Shown: positions 1 to 8,802, counted from the stretch's first letter. The stretch is DNA of 64,000 nt from a virus (IMGVR_UViG_3300017735_002163:1-64000), one strand, 5' to 3'. Numbers and translations are program-made. The notes: a model not told the origin generated them from the sequence alone.

Positions 1-6
1 TAATGG

Positions 7-504
7 TTATTTATTGTACTTAGACTTGCGGAGTCTGGATATGCCTGTTGTGTTGTCAGCGTCTTTGTACTTAGCGGCACCATGTGCTATGCCTTGTTTA
101 AATCCTTGTGGTGTACCTAAAACACCTGTATTTTTAGGAGCAGGGCCGCCTTTGAATGCATTCTGGTTACCTGCTTGGGCACCTCTACTTCTTGTTGGTA
201 GGTCAGTAGTTGGTTCCAGTTCATATGCCTTTCTTGCTTGTGACTTATTAGGTTCGGATTTTTTATCTTTATCTCTGATATTAAACCCTTGTTTTTTAAA
301 TGCCATTCTTATGGCTTTTGCTTGATTTTGTTGGGCAGTACTAAAGTAAAATGTTTGGGCATCAATGGTTGCTCGATTGGCATCTAAACCTAAGTAATCT
401 GGGTGTCTCTGACCGCTATTTGCTATAGTAATATCGTCTTCGATTTCTTTTTGTAAATCGAGGGCTATATTCATACTTTCTGTTATAATTTCATGTATTT
501 TCAT
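7..504 (-). CDS. conserved phage protein, unknown function, possible prohead-processed N-terminus
   Basis: I do not recognise a function. The 165-residue product starts MKIHEIITES; I chose this ATG because it forms an ATGA overlap with the stop of the gene before it, rather than an upstream alternative start. The opening resembles the short amphipathic N-termini (M-K-x-x-E-x-I-x-E-S) seen on two other proteins in this window, and could be a prohead-core targeting or protease-processed segment. The C-terminal half is basic, glycine-, asparagine- and lysine-rich with little predicted globular structure. It is the last gene visible of a minus-strand run of unknown, probably late genes. Confidence 0.7.
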   Translation of the reverse strand: MKIHEIITESMNIALDLQKEIEDDITIANSGQRHPDYLGLDANRATIDAQTFYFSTAQQNQAKAIRMAFKKQGFNIRDKDKKSEPNKSQARKAYELEPTTDLPTRSRGAQAGNQNAFKGGPAPKNTGVLGTPQGFKQGIAHGAAKYKDADNTTGISRLRKSKYNK

Positions 505-1238
505 TTCTTTGTCCTCGAGGCCCAATAATCTGCAATTCTTTTTATGCCGCCTGCACGTTTTTTATCTGGTTGTACACTTGGTGGAGAAACACGTCTGATA
601 ACATCTTTCTTTTCAGCACTGTTAGTATACTTTCTATATTTATACATTTTATTAAACGTTATTAATAACTCGCTGGTTCTACCTGTGCTTTTACCCAGCC
701 TACTCATTTCTTGACCTATTTGATGTAACAGTAATGACTTCTGGATGTCTTTTAAACGTTTCCATTCCAATGCCATTCTACGCCAACGTTTATATCTGCC
801 GTCATTGATATCTAATTGTGCTTCTAATCTAAACAAGTATGATTGTGCTTCACTTGGATCTGCTTTGCCTATAACAATCTTTCTTAAAAATTCAATGTGC
901 TTTCTATCCTGAAATGATAATCTATTTAAAAATGCTTTACTTGGTATTTCATTACGCATTTTTACATAGTCATTGCTTGGATTTTTTATCTGGTATGCTA
1001 ACATGTAAATGTCAGTTGCATGTGTTCTAAATAAGGAATATGTTGAGTACTGTGTTGATGCTCTTGCATAGTCTCTGGCATATCCGGATTGCTTATTGTC
1101 TGAGGAAAATATAAACAGCGATATGGTGTTTAAGTATAATAAGTTTGCTATGTCTTTGCCATCAAGAGTACTAAACTTACGAGTGCCTCTAAACAAACGT
1201 GCTTCGGATAATTCTTGATCTATAAGTTGGAAATCCAT
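501..1238 (-). CDS. conserved phage protein of unknown function
   Basis: The protein is about 245 residues, helical and rich in Arg, Lys, Tyr and Leu. No catalytic motif, signal peptide or membrane segment is visible. I prefer the ATG at 1238, which starts MDFQLIDQEL one base after the stop of the upstream gene, over a TTG further upstream that would overlap it. The basic C-terminus (KKRAGGIKRIADYW) suggests nucleic-acid or capsid-interior contact, but that is only inference. It is tightly coupled to its neighbours on both sides. Confidence 0.7.
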   Translation of the reverse strand: MDFQLIDQELSEARLFRGTRKFSTLDGKDIANLLYLNTISLFIFSSDNKQSGYARDYARASTQYSTYSLFRTHATDIYMLAYQIKNPSNDYVKMRNEIPSKAFLNRLSFQDRKHIEFLRKIVIGKADPSEAQSYLFRLEAQLDINDGRYKRWRRMALEWKRLKDIQKSLLLHQIGQEMSRLGKSTGRTSELLITFNKMYKYRKYTNSAEKKDVIRRVSPPSVQPDKKRAGGIKRIADYWASRTKK

Positions 1239-1239
1239 A

Positions 1240-2511
1240 TTATGCACCAGGCTTTCCTGATCCAAAGTTTAGTCTGCTAAACTCTAACCTATCAACAAGT
1301 TTTAGTGCATTGCCTACTCTGTCGACAGCAACAAAACCTTCTTCACTGGTTACTTCATATCCATCGCCAGTTTCAACAAATGTATCCATTTGACGTATTT
1401 GTTCTAACTTCTTAACAATAATGACTTTAGACTCAATTAACTTCAAGTACAAATCATACACTGCAACAATACCTGGTACATGCTCTTTGATAAATTTAAC
1501 ACCTTGTACAAGTTTTTCTGTCATTTCGTCTTGCTTTGCTTGAGTCTTGTAACCGTCTATTTTCTTTTGCATAAAATTTATGTACTTTTGTACAAAACCT
1601 TTTGCAAACACAGTTGGATTATCAAACGCTCCTGCTCTGATGTTATTGTTCACATGTGCTTTGAGCTGTTGTAAAAATTCTTTACCTATTAGATCGTTGC
1701 CTTTCTCTAACCAAGCAAATGTTTCAGCGTCAATGCTTTTTAAATATGTAGCCGCTTCTTGTATTGAGTTTTTCATAGCAACACTTTCTTCTTTGGTCAT
1801 AGTGACTGTGCCGCTTAAATCTTTTATTAGTGCATCTCTGTGCCACACACTTGGTGTTTGCCCTAACACACTGCTGTCAAAACCAAACTTTGCTGACGTA
1901 TCTGCCAGTGTTGGACCACCTGCATATTCTGTGTGCCACACAATTCCCATTTCAGCACTGCTGATTTGTCCTGCTAACTCTGAGTTTGAAGGTACAGTAT
2001 AAACAATGGTATTTGGTTTGAACGCAATTACTTCATCACCGTCTATGGTTGTTTTCATTAAGTCTTCTTTGGTGAACAACATATCGCCTTGTGCAACTGT
2101 GTTCCATGTTAATTTACTTAAATGTGTTAATGCACTGATTAACTTTTGCTGTAAGCCTTCTGCAGGGTGATTTTCTTTGATATCTGCTACTGTGAAATTC
2201 ATTTTAGGCTTACGTGCAAACACACCTTTGGTGCCTACAAAGAATTTACCACTTTGCGGATCTCTGCCTGCTATAATGGCAGGAGCACCGTCCCACTTGG
2301 TTGTCATACTTACTGGTGCTTTTGTGTTGCCTTCAAGCATTTCATGTAAACTGTACAAGTAGTCTACTGCTTCCTTGGCGCCTTTATAGCCTTTGTTAAA
2401 AATATTATCTTCGAGATGTTCGAGGTGAGTGTTTTTACCTTCTGCTTCTTGTAGTGCAGACTCTGTGAGTATGCCTGTAACAAGTGGTTTAGAAAGTTCT
2501 ACAAATTTCAT
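1240..2511 (-). CDS. DUF6267-like phage protein with nucleotidyltransferase/ligase-like motifs
   Basis: This 423-residue protein resembles the DUF6267 family of marine T4-like phages, as far as I can recall it. Around residues 70-77 it carries T-K-W-D-G-A-P-A, which looks like motif I (K-x-D-G) of covalent nucleotidyltransferases such as DNA and RNA ligases. Further along are G-T-K-G-V-F-A-R, Q-G-D-M-L-F (motif III-like) and A-E-M-G-I-V-W (motif IV-like) in the right order. That would make the lysine of K-W-D-G a candidate AMP acceptor. The N-terminus (MKFVELSKP...GILTES) has the short E-S ending seen on other head-associated proteins here. The start overlaps the previous stop by one base (TAATG). 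Ligase activity is inference; the family is formally of unknown function. Confidence 0.6.
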   Translation of the reverse strand: MKFVELSKPLVTGILTESALQEAEGKNTHLEHLEDNIFNKGYKGAKEAVDYLYSLHEMLEGNTKAPVSMTTKWDGAPAIIAGRDPQSGKFFVGTKGVFARKPKMNFTVADIKENHPAEGLQQKLISALTHLSKLTWNTVAQGDMLFTKEDLMKTTIDGDEVIAFKPNTIVYTVPSNSELAGQISSAEMGIVWHTEYAGGPTLADTSAKFGFDSSVLGQTPSVWHRDALIKDLSGTVTMTKEESVAMKNSIQEAATYLKSIDAETFAWLEKGNDLIGKEFLQQLKAHVNNNIRAGAFDNPTVFAKGFVQKYINFMQKKIDGYKTQAKQDEMTEKLVQGVKFIKEHVPGIVAVYDLYLKLIESKVIIVKKLEQIRQMDTFVETGDGYEVTSEEGFVAVDRVGNALKLVDRLEFSRLNFGSGKPGA

Positions 2512-3116
2512 TACTTAATACCTGCTAACAGTTTTAGTTCTTCTAATTCTTTGCTTTGCATTAAGTTACTTTTGCCTGTGGCTAACCAAGCAACTACTAA
2601 CTGTTTTACATCAAAGCCTTGGTCGCGATATTTCATTATGCTTCTTCCTGCAAGTGCATACTGATCTTTGTTTAGTTTTCCAGCCTTAATAGCCTGTTGT
2701 ATTTTAGCAGTTTTATCAGCCGGTAATACGTTAGTTGCAGGAGTTTGACTTTGTTGTCTCAAACGTCCTTTAAGCATACCAATTTGCTTGTCAAGTTCTG
2801 GTTTCTGTGATTGGTCGTATTTTTTATCTGGTGTTGGTGCTACTTTATCAGCAACCCAATCCACTGCGTCTGAGCCGCCTTTCTTTAATTTATTGAGTCT
2901 ATCTGCTGTACTGCTAACTGATTTCTTTATGCGATCAGTTACACTGGCTTTAGGTTCACCTACTTTTCTATCTTTACCGAGAATGGCTTGACCAATTTTT
3001 GATTTAAAATCAAATCGCTCATCGTCCATACCTTTACGAGCATACCCTGATTTGAAGGTATCCCAGGCTTGTCTACGTAGAGTCTGTTGTGTTTTAGGTT
3101 TCTTTGTTTTGGCCAT
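2511..3116 (-). CDS. basic phage protein of unknown function
   Basis: The 201-residue product is lysine-rich at the N-terminus (MAKTKKPKTQQTLRRQ), has a charged low-complexity middle with many K, S and D residues, and a more ordered leucine-rich C-terminal 60 residues. There is no recognisable domain. It overlaps the end of the upstream 92-residue gene by 23 bases and touches the next gene at TAATG, so the three are translated as a coupled set. Confidence 0.65.
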   Translation of the reverse strand: MAKTKKPKTQQTLRRQAWDTFKSGYARKGMDDERFDFKSKIGQAILGKDRKVGEPKASVTDRIKKSVSSTADRLNKLKKGGSDAVDWVADKVAPTPDKKYDQSQKPELDKQIGMLKGRLRQQSQTPATNVLPADKTAKIQQAIKAGKLNKDQYALAGRSIMKYRDQGFDVKQLVVAWLATGKSNLMQSKELEELKLLAGIK

Positions 3117-3372
3117 CAGTTTTCCCTTGTGATTCTTTAATCACTTTCTTTATACCTCGGGAGAACTTATTAGCATCTTTACCACGTATGCTGTTAATTA
3201 ATCTATTTGTTAGATCTTTAGCAATTTTTTCATCGTAGTTTTTTTCTATCTGCTCAATAAGATTGATTGCACTGTTAATAACATGCTCGCCTCTATTCTC
3301 AACCACAAAATCTTTATTCCTGTCTACAGAAATGCTGTTGAGTTCCTCTAAAATGCTACGTGACCTACGCAT
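3094..3372 (-). CDS. small conserved phage protein
   Basis: The product is 92 residues, mostly charged and helical (MRRSRSILEELNS...), ending in a lysine-rich tail. No function can be assigned. It is the first gene of the leftmost late-type operon: a GATAAATA late-promoter octamer at 3403-3410 lies 30 nt upstream of the ATG, overlapping the last codon of the helicase gene. Confidence 0.65.
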   Translation of the reverse strand: MRRSRSILEELNSISVDRNKDFVVENRGEHVINSAINLIEQIEKNYDEKIAKDLTNRLINSIRGKDANKFSRGIKKVIKESQGKTDGQNKET

Positions 3373-3402
3373 ATCAATTCCCTTATTATATAGTACTACG
3401 AG

Positions 3403-3410
3403 TATTTATC
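3403..3410 (-). promoter_or_regulatory. late promoter upstream of the 92-aa gene
   Basis: GATAAATA, 30 nt from the ATG at 3372, overlapping the helicase stop. Confidence 0.55.
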
Positions 3411-4788
3411 ACTTTTTGTTCTTTAAGAAGTCCATCAACTGCAAACTATCAGACACTGTGCCTTGTGCATCATCTGTTTCTGCTTTTATACTGCTTGAAC
3501 GTTTCAGTGAATCCATTAAACTGTTTGTTGTTACTGTCATTGCATCTTCGTCATCTTCGCTGAGATCTTCAATACGCAATGTATCTGGGTCAAATTTTAA
3601 ATCTACTTTACTTCCTACACCACTACTTGAACGTGTTTTCATAAACTGTATTTGATATCTACCACGTTCACGCATAGCATTACTTGTAAAGATACCAACA
3701 ACATTATCTGCTGTATTAATCTTACTAATACCACCTGCAATGTGACTGTGGTCAAATTCTATTTCTTCTACAGCACTTCTGCCTAACTGAGAAGCAGTTA
3801 CTAACAACATATTACGTTCCATTGCAAGGTTACGTAATTCTTCTGATATGTATTTGTCTTTAACAAACAAGTTTTCTGCAGATATCTTTGCACTAATAGG
3901 CATCATTAAGTCCAAGTAATCAACTAACAATGCATCTACCTTTACACCTGATTGTATTTCATACTCTCGTAAAAACGCTCTTATATCATTACAATTAACA
4001 CCACTTGGCATTTGTTTTACTCTAAACTTACCTGCGCCTTTACCTTTCATAACTACTTTTAAATGCACATCATCCATGTTACGCATGATTTCTTTAGCGG
4101 CGTACCCGCTAACCATACCATCGAGCCTCATACTAATAAGTTGTTCACTGAGTTCTAAACTGATGTAAACAACATTAAGTCCTGCTAAACTCCAGTTTAC
4201 ACCAAAGTTTTGTAAGAATAAACTTTTACCTGCTCCTGAGCCTCCTGCGAAAATTGTTATTTCGCCTCTGTTCAGTCCACCGTAAAGTTTCTGATCTATT
4301 CCTTTCCAGCCTGTGCTTACGGCGCCTGCCTGTGCTTTTATCCATTCTAATCGCTCTTTTGGGTTATCAAAGTAATCTAAACCTAAATCTTTTACTAAGC
4401 CTGTCTGTACAGCATCTTTGATCTTTTGTTCTACTGTGCCATAATCTTTTGCTTCAAGCAAATCAGTACTTTCGATGATTGCTTTTTCAAGTGCTTTATG
4501 CCTACAAAAAGTTTCAAACTCATCCATAAACCAATTATGATGATCTGGTGTTACATTTTCGATCAGTTCAAACTTAACTGGACTAATAGCATTAACTTGT
4601 TCTAATGTAGGAACAGCATTATGATTAGTTGCATGACTAATCATTAATTCTACTGCCGCTTTATACTTTAAATTAAAGTGATCAGGGTGTACAATGTTTT
4701 GACATCTTGCAAACAAATCTCCATCGCTTAATAAAAACTTAATAAAAAGTTCTTGTACATCATCTGTATATTGTTTAATGTCTGTCAT
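3409..4788 (-). CDS. 41: replicative DNA helicase, T4 gp41-like (DnaB family)
   Basis: This is the hexameric 5'-3' replicative helicase that loads at the phage fork and works with the gp61 primase. In the 459 residues, an N-terminal helical domain precedes a RecA-type core. Walker A is GGSGAGKS at residues 182-189, the Walker B region is VDYLDL at about 289-294, and TASQLGR at 331-337 matches the conserved H3-type motif of DnaB helicases. The length matches T4 gp41 (475 residues). It starts in an ATGA overlap with the 285-residue gene upstream, which follows the primase, so primase, unknown protein and helicase form one operon driven by the sigma70-like promoter at 6644-6672. Confidence 0.95.
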   Translation of the reverse strand: MTDIKQYTDDVQELFIKFLLSDGDLFARCQNIVHPDHFNLKYKAAVELMISHATNHNAVPTLEQVNAISPVKFELIENVTPDHHNWFMDEFETFCRHKALEKAIIESTDLLEAKDYGTVEQKIKDAVQTGLVKDLGLDYFDNPKERLEWIKAQAGAVSTGWKGIDQKLYGGLNRGEITIFAGGSGAGKSLFLQNFGVNWSLAGLNVVYISLELSEQLISMRLDGMVSGYAAKEIMRNMDDVHLKVVMKGKGAGKFRVKQMPSGVNCNDIRAFLREYEIQSGVKVDALLVDYLDLMMPISAKISAENLFVKDKYISEELRNLAMERNMLLVTASQLGRSAVEEIEFDHSHIAGGISKINTADNVVGIFTSNAMRERGRYQIQFMKTRSSSGVGSKVDLKFDPDTLRIEDLSEDDEDAMTVTTNSLMDSLKRSSSIKAETDDAQGTVSDSLQLMDFLKNKK

Positions 4789-5642
4789 TCTACTGGTGCC
4801 TCTGCTCGTTCATTAATTAAATTTACCCAATTACGTCTCAGTATAATGTTTTTTTCGATCTCATCAGCAAATAATTGCTGTGCTTCTGCTGTATAACTCA
4901 TACCTAAATCAGTTTTAGTAATGTAGTCTAAAATCTCTACAATGTGATAACGTGTTTTAATTAACCCTTCAAAAGTTTTATTATGGCAAGATTCTCTGCC
5001 AACAATCTTATTTGCATCATCGAGCCCACGCAACAACGGATCGCCTGTTAATGTAGCAGTCTTTGATGCTGACAAGAAACAAAAATTATCTAAGTAGCCT
5101 GATCTATATCTCAATGTGTGTTCAAGCAAAATAATATTTTTTAAGAACTCCTGATATACAGTACTTGGAGTATAGAGAGTTTCTCTTAATACGTCTATGT
5201 TTTTTACTTTATCAGTAATAAGTTTTTGGACATCTTTTGATAAGTCCTTGATAGAAATAACCTCACCATCTTTGCATAGTATAATACTGTTATCAGGTTG
5301 TACAAAAATCACAATACCATACGTTTCTTCGTGTAGTTCGATAACATGTGGATCTGGTAATTCAATTAAAAAATACCAACTTAGTCTTTCTTCATGTTGA
5401 TACTCTGGTGAGTTTACTAAGAAGTTTAACACATCTCTGAACACTTGTTGTATACTACAACCAGGAATACTCATGTTCCTAATTCTGCCATTTTTTGTTT
5501 TGCCAATTTTAATCAATTGTGGCCAGGCATACGGACATAGTTTTCTTTTTTCGTTTGTGTGCTTATCTCTGATTGTTGCAAAGTCCTGATTGCCTGATGT
5601 GGCGCTCGAACCATGAACATAAAATTTTATTTGTGGGTCCAT
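4785..5642 (-). CDS. conserved phage protein between primase and helicase
   Basis: The product is 285 residues and soluble, with no motif I can name. Its fixed place between primase and helicase genes, with TAATG and ATGA overlaps on either side, implies a replication-related role such as helicase loading or primosome assembly. That is inference from position only. Two Cys-containing stretches (residues 35-40 and 205-210 region) do not form a clear zinc motif. Confidence 0.7.
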   Translation of the reverse strand: MDPQIKFYVHGSSATSGNQDFATIRDKHTNEKRKLCPYAWPQLIKIGKTKNGRIRNMSIPGCSIQQVFRDVLNFLVNSPEYQHEERLSWYFLIELPDPHVIELHEETYGIVIFVQPDNSIILCKDGEVISIKDLSKDVQKLITDKVKNIDVLRETLYTPSTVYQEFLKNIILLEHTLRYRSGYLDNFCFLSASKTATLTGDPLLRGLDDANKIVGRESCHNKTFEGLIKTRYHIVEILDYITKTDLGMSYTAEAQQLFADEIEKNIILRRNWVNLINERAEAPVE

Positions 5643-6637
5643 TATATTTTTCCTGTGTCTGTATTTATAAGTTTGGCTTTTACCTGAGCTTTTATTTTGT
5701 TTCCTGTTGCACTGTGCATGATGCTGTATACTGTGGCAAGACGACCATATTTACTAACTGCGTCAGCGGCGTCTTTACAATCTACATGCCATTGCGGAAA
5801 ACTTACTTCCCAACCAAGTGCTAATGCTTGATCAATTAATTCTATGCCTGCTTTGTCTCTATCAGGGCATACTATTACCCTAAGTCCTAATTTATCTATA
5901 AGATGTGCCTGCTCTGGTGTAATAGTGTTACCCATAATGCTAACACCATCTACTAATATTGCATCAATTACACCCTCTGTGATAATCACTATGTCTCTGT
6001 CTGTGTCTACAAATTTGTCTATATTAAACACATACCCTGGTTGTAATTTTTGTAGATACTTTGGAGTTTCTTTATTAGGTGGTGCTACGTGCCTTCCTGT
6101 CCAGCCCACTAATTTATTATCGTACAAGAAAGGTATCATTACTCTTTTTCTGTTTGCAAAGTCTTTGAAATGCATTAACGGATATAAATCTAAAATACCT
6201 CTACTGATTGCATATTGTTTTAGTTCGTTTACATCACTTAAATTTTCTATTAGTTCAGTGCCTTCCGGTAACTCATACTCTTCAAATTTTGCAATATTGT
6301 AAACATAATTATTTAGATCTACATCCTCGAAGTCATCACTGAACTTCATTAGTTCAATTTGAGTATCATGTATTGCTTTTCTATCAGCACCTAATTTTTC
6401 TGCAAGTTCTTTATACTTTTTACCTAAGTAAGGACTCGGACTCCAGCCTGTAGTAAAGTTGCAATTAAAACAATGGAAACTTATCTTAGAACCGTTGGTG
6501 TTTAAACCACCACGTTTACGTTTATCACTACACATAGGACAATCCATGGTAATCCAACCACTTGGAGTCTTTGTAGTTTTTAACGGTAAATGGTCGAGTA
6601 ATAAACTATGTACTGAGCCAACAACTGTTTCTAACAT
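5642..6637 (-). CDS. 61: DNA primase, T4 gp61-like
   Basis: This enzyme makes the RNA primers for lagging-strand synthesis. The 331 residues contain an N-terminal zinc-binding domain with Cys33, Cys36, Cys56 and Cys59 (CPMC...CFNC) and a Toprim domain with Glu221 (ITEGVIDA) and Asp259/Asp261 (PDRDKAG). The length is close to T4 gp61 (342 residues). It is the first gene of an operon with the helicase and has a canonical TTGACA-17-TATAAT promoter directly upstream, indicating early or middle expression by host sigma70 polymerase. Confidence 0.93.
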   Translation of the reverse strand: MLETVVGSVHSLLLDHLPLKTTKTPSGWITMDCPMCSDKRKRGGLNTNGSKISFHCFNCNFTTGWSPSPYLGKKYKELAEKLGADRKAIHDTQIELMKFSDDFEDVDLNNYVYNIAKFEEYELPEGTELIENLSDVNELKQYAISRGILDLYPLMHFKDFANRKRVMIPFLYDNKLVGWTGRHVAPPNKETPKYLQKLQPGYVFNIDKFVDTDRDIVIITEGVIDAILVDGVSIMGNTITPEQAHLIDKLGLRVIVCPDRDKAGIELIDQALALGWEVSFPQWHVDCKDAADAVSKYGRLATVYSIMHSATGNKIKAQVKAKLINTDTGKI

Positions 6638-6643
6638 CTATAT

Positions 6644-6672
6644 ATTATACACTATCCTTTTACAAGTGTCAA
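6644..6672 (-). promoter_or_regulatory. sigma70-like promoter of the primase-helicase operon
   Basis: On the minus strand TTGACA (6672-6667) and TATAAT (6649-6644) are separated by 17 bp. The primase ATG lies 6 nt beyond the -10 box. Confidence 0.8.
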
Positions 6673-6678
6673 GTATAA

Positions 6679-7833
6679 TTAGTTTCTCAGTTGTATTTTT
6701 TCTAAGGTTCCTGAAGTAGGCTTAGATACTAATCTTACCCAGTTGCAGTTAGTTTGGAAAGTTTCTGTGACCACGTTTGCATCAGGCTTTTTATATGTGT
6801 CTGCGCCTAACCCTAACTTGGTTACACTGTCGCCGGAAATACCAAAATGCATTCCTGCAAGTTGCAATTGATATGTTTTGGTGTTTGCTATTTCGGACTC
6901 AGTGCTTATAACACTTGCTACAACATTTGCATTTGTGTTAGCACCGTTGTTTATTAAATTTGCAACGTCTAATAATGTGGTTGCACCTACAAAAGATATC
7001 GTTTCTGTTCTATTGTCTGTGTCAATCTTTTCATAGTCAACAATGGTCATAGATGTTAATCCTAACGAAGTAACTCTGCCTGTGCTGGTTTGTATGTTGC
7101 TGTCAGTAACAATAACATTGCCCTTTACCAAATACTTGTCACTGATGTCTATTGTTTTAACTGTGTACCAATCAAAACTATCATCTTCTGTTGAAGGTGT
7201 AGCAGTTAAACTACTTGCTTGTAATTGAACTTGACCAGTGTACTGCTGAGGATATATTGCCACTGTGTGTTGTGCATTGGTAAAGTTTCTGTCTAAGTTA
7301 CCATACATAGCACTTGATACAAAAACATTTGATGCATCACCAGTAGATGTATTCTGCGTTTGGAAAAATGTTTTATCTTCCTGAGTAGGCACAGGTTGTA
7401 CACCAACTTGGTCTGTGACTTCAATGTCAAAACGTAAAGAATTATTTTGGTCTGTGTACACAGGTCTGTCAGTTAACTCATCAACCGAACGTGTGATGAA
7501 TACTTGATATAAACCTGGATCTATTTGAGCAAGATCTCCTTCACTAAGGACCAACTTAACCTTTCCAACTTCACTGGTGTCTTCGAGGATTCGTGTAATC
7601 AATCTCTTCTTGGTAGAAGGATTTACTAAGTATGCTCTCAGTGTTTCAGAAAATACATTTTGTAATTTTCTATCTCTATTTCTTATCTGGAAATAAATAT
7701 CATTAGTTACGCCCTTGTGGGCTTTTAAGTTTCTATTGTTCATTGGTCTGTTATCCACATATAAATCTCCTGCCATTATGACAAGATCTACTACATTTTC
7801 GTACAAATAAAGTCTATTGTCGCCGTTACTCAT
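6679..7833 (-). CDS. virion structural protein, BppU-like N-terminus
   Basis: The product is 384 residues from the ATG at 7833 (MSNGDNRLYLYENVV); a TTG further upstream would collide with the divergent gene. The N-terminal 130 residues (VDLVIMAGDLY..., then alternating beta strands ending GLYQVFITRS) look like the beta-sandwich found at the N-terminus of BppU-type baseplate proteins. The rest is Thr/Ser/Asn-rich beta structure typical of virion proteins. A late-promoter octamer GATAAATA ends 5 nt before the ATG, consistent with a structural gene. The exact place in the virion is unknown. Confidence 0.65.
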   Translation of the reverse strand: MSNGDNRLYLYENVVDLVIMAGDLYVDNRPMNNRNLKAHKGVTNDIYFQIRNRDRKLQNVFSETLRAYLVNPSTKKRLITRILEDTSEVGKVKLVLSEGDLAQIDPGLYQVFITRSVDELTDRPVYTDQNNSLRFDIEVTDQVGVQPVPTQEDKTFFQTQNTSTGDASNVFVSSAMYGNLDRNFTNAQHTVAIYPQQYTGQVQLQASSLTATPSTEDDSFDWYTVKTIDISDKYLVKGNVIVTDSNIQTSTGRVTSLGLTSMTIVDYEKIDTDNRTETISFVGATTLLDVANLINNGANTNANVVASVISTESEIANTKTYQLQLAGMHFGISGDSVTKLGLGADTYKKPDANVVTETFQTNCNWVRLVSKPTSGTLEKIQLRN

Positions 7834-7838
7834 ACATG

Positions 7839-7846
7839 TATTTATC
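7839..7846 (-). promoter_or_regulatory. T4-type late promoter, 5 nt from ATG
   Basis: GATAAATA on the minus strand, 5 nt before the ATG at 7833. With the mirror-image copy at 7855-7862 it forms a divergent pair. Confidence 0.65.
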
Positions 7847-7854
7847 AGTCGAGT

Positions 7855-7862
7855 GATAAATA
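7855..7862 (+). promoter_or_regulatory. T4-type late promoter, 6 nt from ATG
   Basis: GATAAATA on the plus strand, 6 nt before the ATG at 7869, head-to-head with the copy at 7839-7846. Confidence 0.65.
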
Positions 7863-7868
7863 TCTTAG

Positions 7869-8234
7869 ATGGTAGAAGCAAATGAATACTCCAACTTTGA
7901 GTTCCTAACTGGTATAACGTACGGTGGCAGAGAATATGTCGGCATAGTAGTTAATCAAGATGGTCAAATCCTCACATTTTACGATGTAGAGCAGATTCCA
8001 ACACCAGAAATAAAGAGAAATTTTTTAGAACTTGGCGAAATATGGTGGTGGGAAAGTAATAGACAATTACCAATTGATGTATTCTTACATTACGAAATGA
8101 AAGCATTCATGCCTTATCTAAGAACATTTGTAATGAAGGACGTGGAAATATTATTTGGTCCTGTGACCAGTTTGCAAAATTTACTAAAGAAAAGAATTAA
8201 ACGAAGAACAATTCAACTTATCAAGAAGACTTAG
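7869..8234 (+). CDS. small conserved phage protein on the plus strand
   Basis: The 121-residue protein (MVEANEYSNFEFLTGITYGG...) is unusual here for lying on the plus strand. It is rich in aromatic residues (GEIWWWES) in the middle and ends in a very basic tail (KKRIKRRTIQLIKKT). I recall similar small proteins in cyanophages but know no function. It has its own late promoter, and its last 14 bases overlap the end of the convergent minus-strand gene. Confidence 0.75.
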   Translation: MVEANEYSNFEFLTGITYGGREYVGIVVNQDGQILTFYDVEQIPTPEIKRNFLELGEIWWWESNRQLPIDVFLHYEMKAFMPYLRTFVMKDVEILFGPVTSLQNLLKKRIKRRTIQLIKKT

Positions 8235-8802
8235 CAGTCTCAACAATCAAATTCAACTGTACCGCAATAGTTAATGCATAAGCAATAGCATGACTCTTCT
8301 TAAAGAAGTATGTATCATCAGTTGGTCTCAACCATACATCCGATTCAATCTCTGCCCAACTCTTACCAACCAAATGTTTCTTACCTGGTCTAATAATTGC
8401 AAGTATCATTGCTAATTGCTCTACTGATTGCGGCTTATATTCTGCTACTAATTTTGCATAGTTATTAATATGGAATAGTTGCTCTACTATATCGCTATGT
8501 AGCAATAATTCCCACATAGGTTCTTTGCTGAGTAGTTGATTTAAGTGTGCTTCAGATTTAATATCTGTATACACACTATTGTTCAGTACATCAAGTTTAA
8601 ACCAACCATCTTCTTCTGCTGTTTTGTGATCTATGTTGCTGAAGTTTTCAATTGGTTTGAATGGAATATTTTGTAAGTAGACGCCAGTGTTGTGCTTAGT
8701 AAATTTACCATCTTTAACAATACTTGCAGGTATATGCTTGATAAACTTTAACAGTTCATCACGATTAGGCATATCAATGTCTACATCAAAATCAATCTTC
8801 AT
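8221..8802 (-). CDS. phage protein with a DNA polymerase III alpha-like motif
   Basis: The protein is 193 residues. The segment S-V-E-Q-L-A-M-I-L-A-I-I-R-P-G, about residues 125-139, resembles the (A)-L-x-R-P-G region of bacterial DnaE polymerases, where it precedes a helical domain. No polymerase catalytic aspartates are visible, so this would be only a fragment-like domain and not an active polymerase. A TTGACA-16-TATAAT promoter immediately upstream puts it in the early or middle class. Function is unknown; the DnaE likeness is weak. Confidence 0.6.
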   Translation of the reverse strand: MKIDFDVDIDMPNRDELLKFIKHIPASIVKDGKFTKHNTGVYLQNIPFKPIENFSNIDHKTAEEDGWFKLDVLNNSVYTDIKSEAHLNQLLSKEPMWELLLHSDIVEQLFHINNYAKLVAEYKPQSVEQLAMILAIIRPGKKHLVGKSWAEIESDVWLRPTDDTYFFKKSHAIAYALTIAVQLNLIVETAKSS

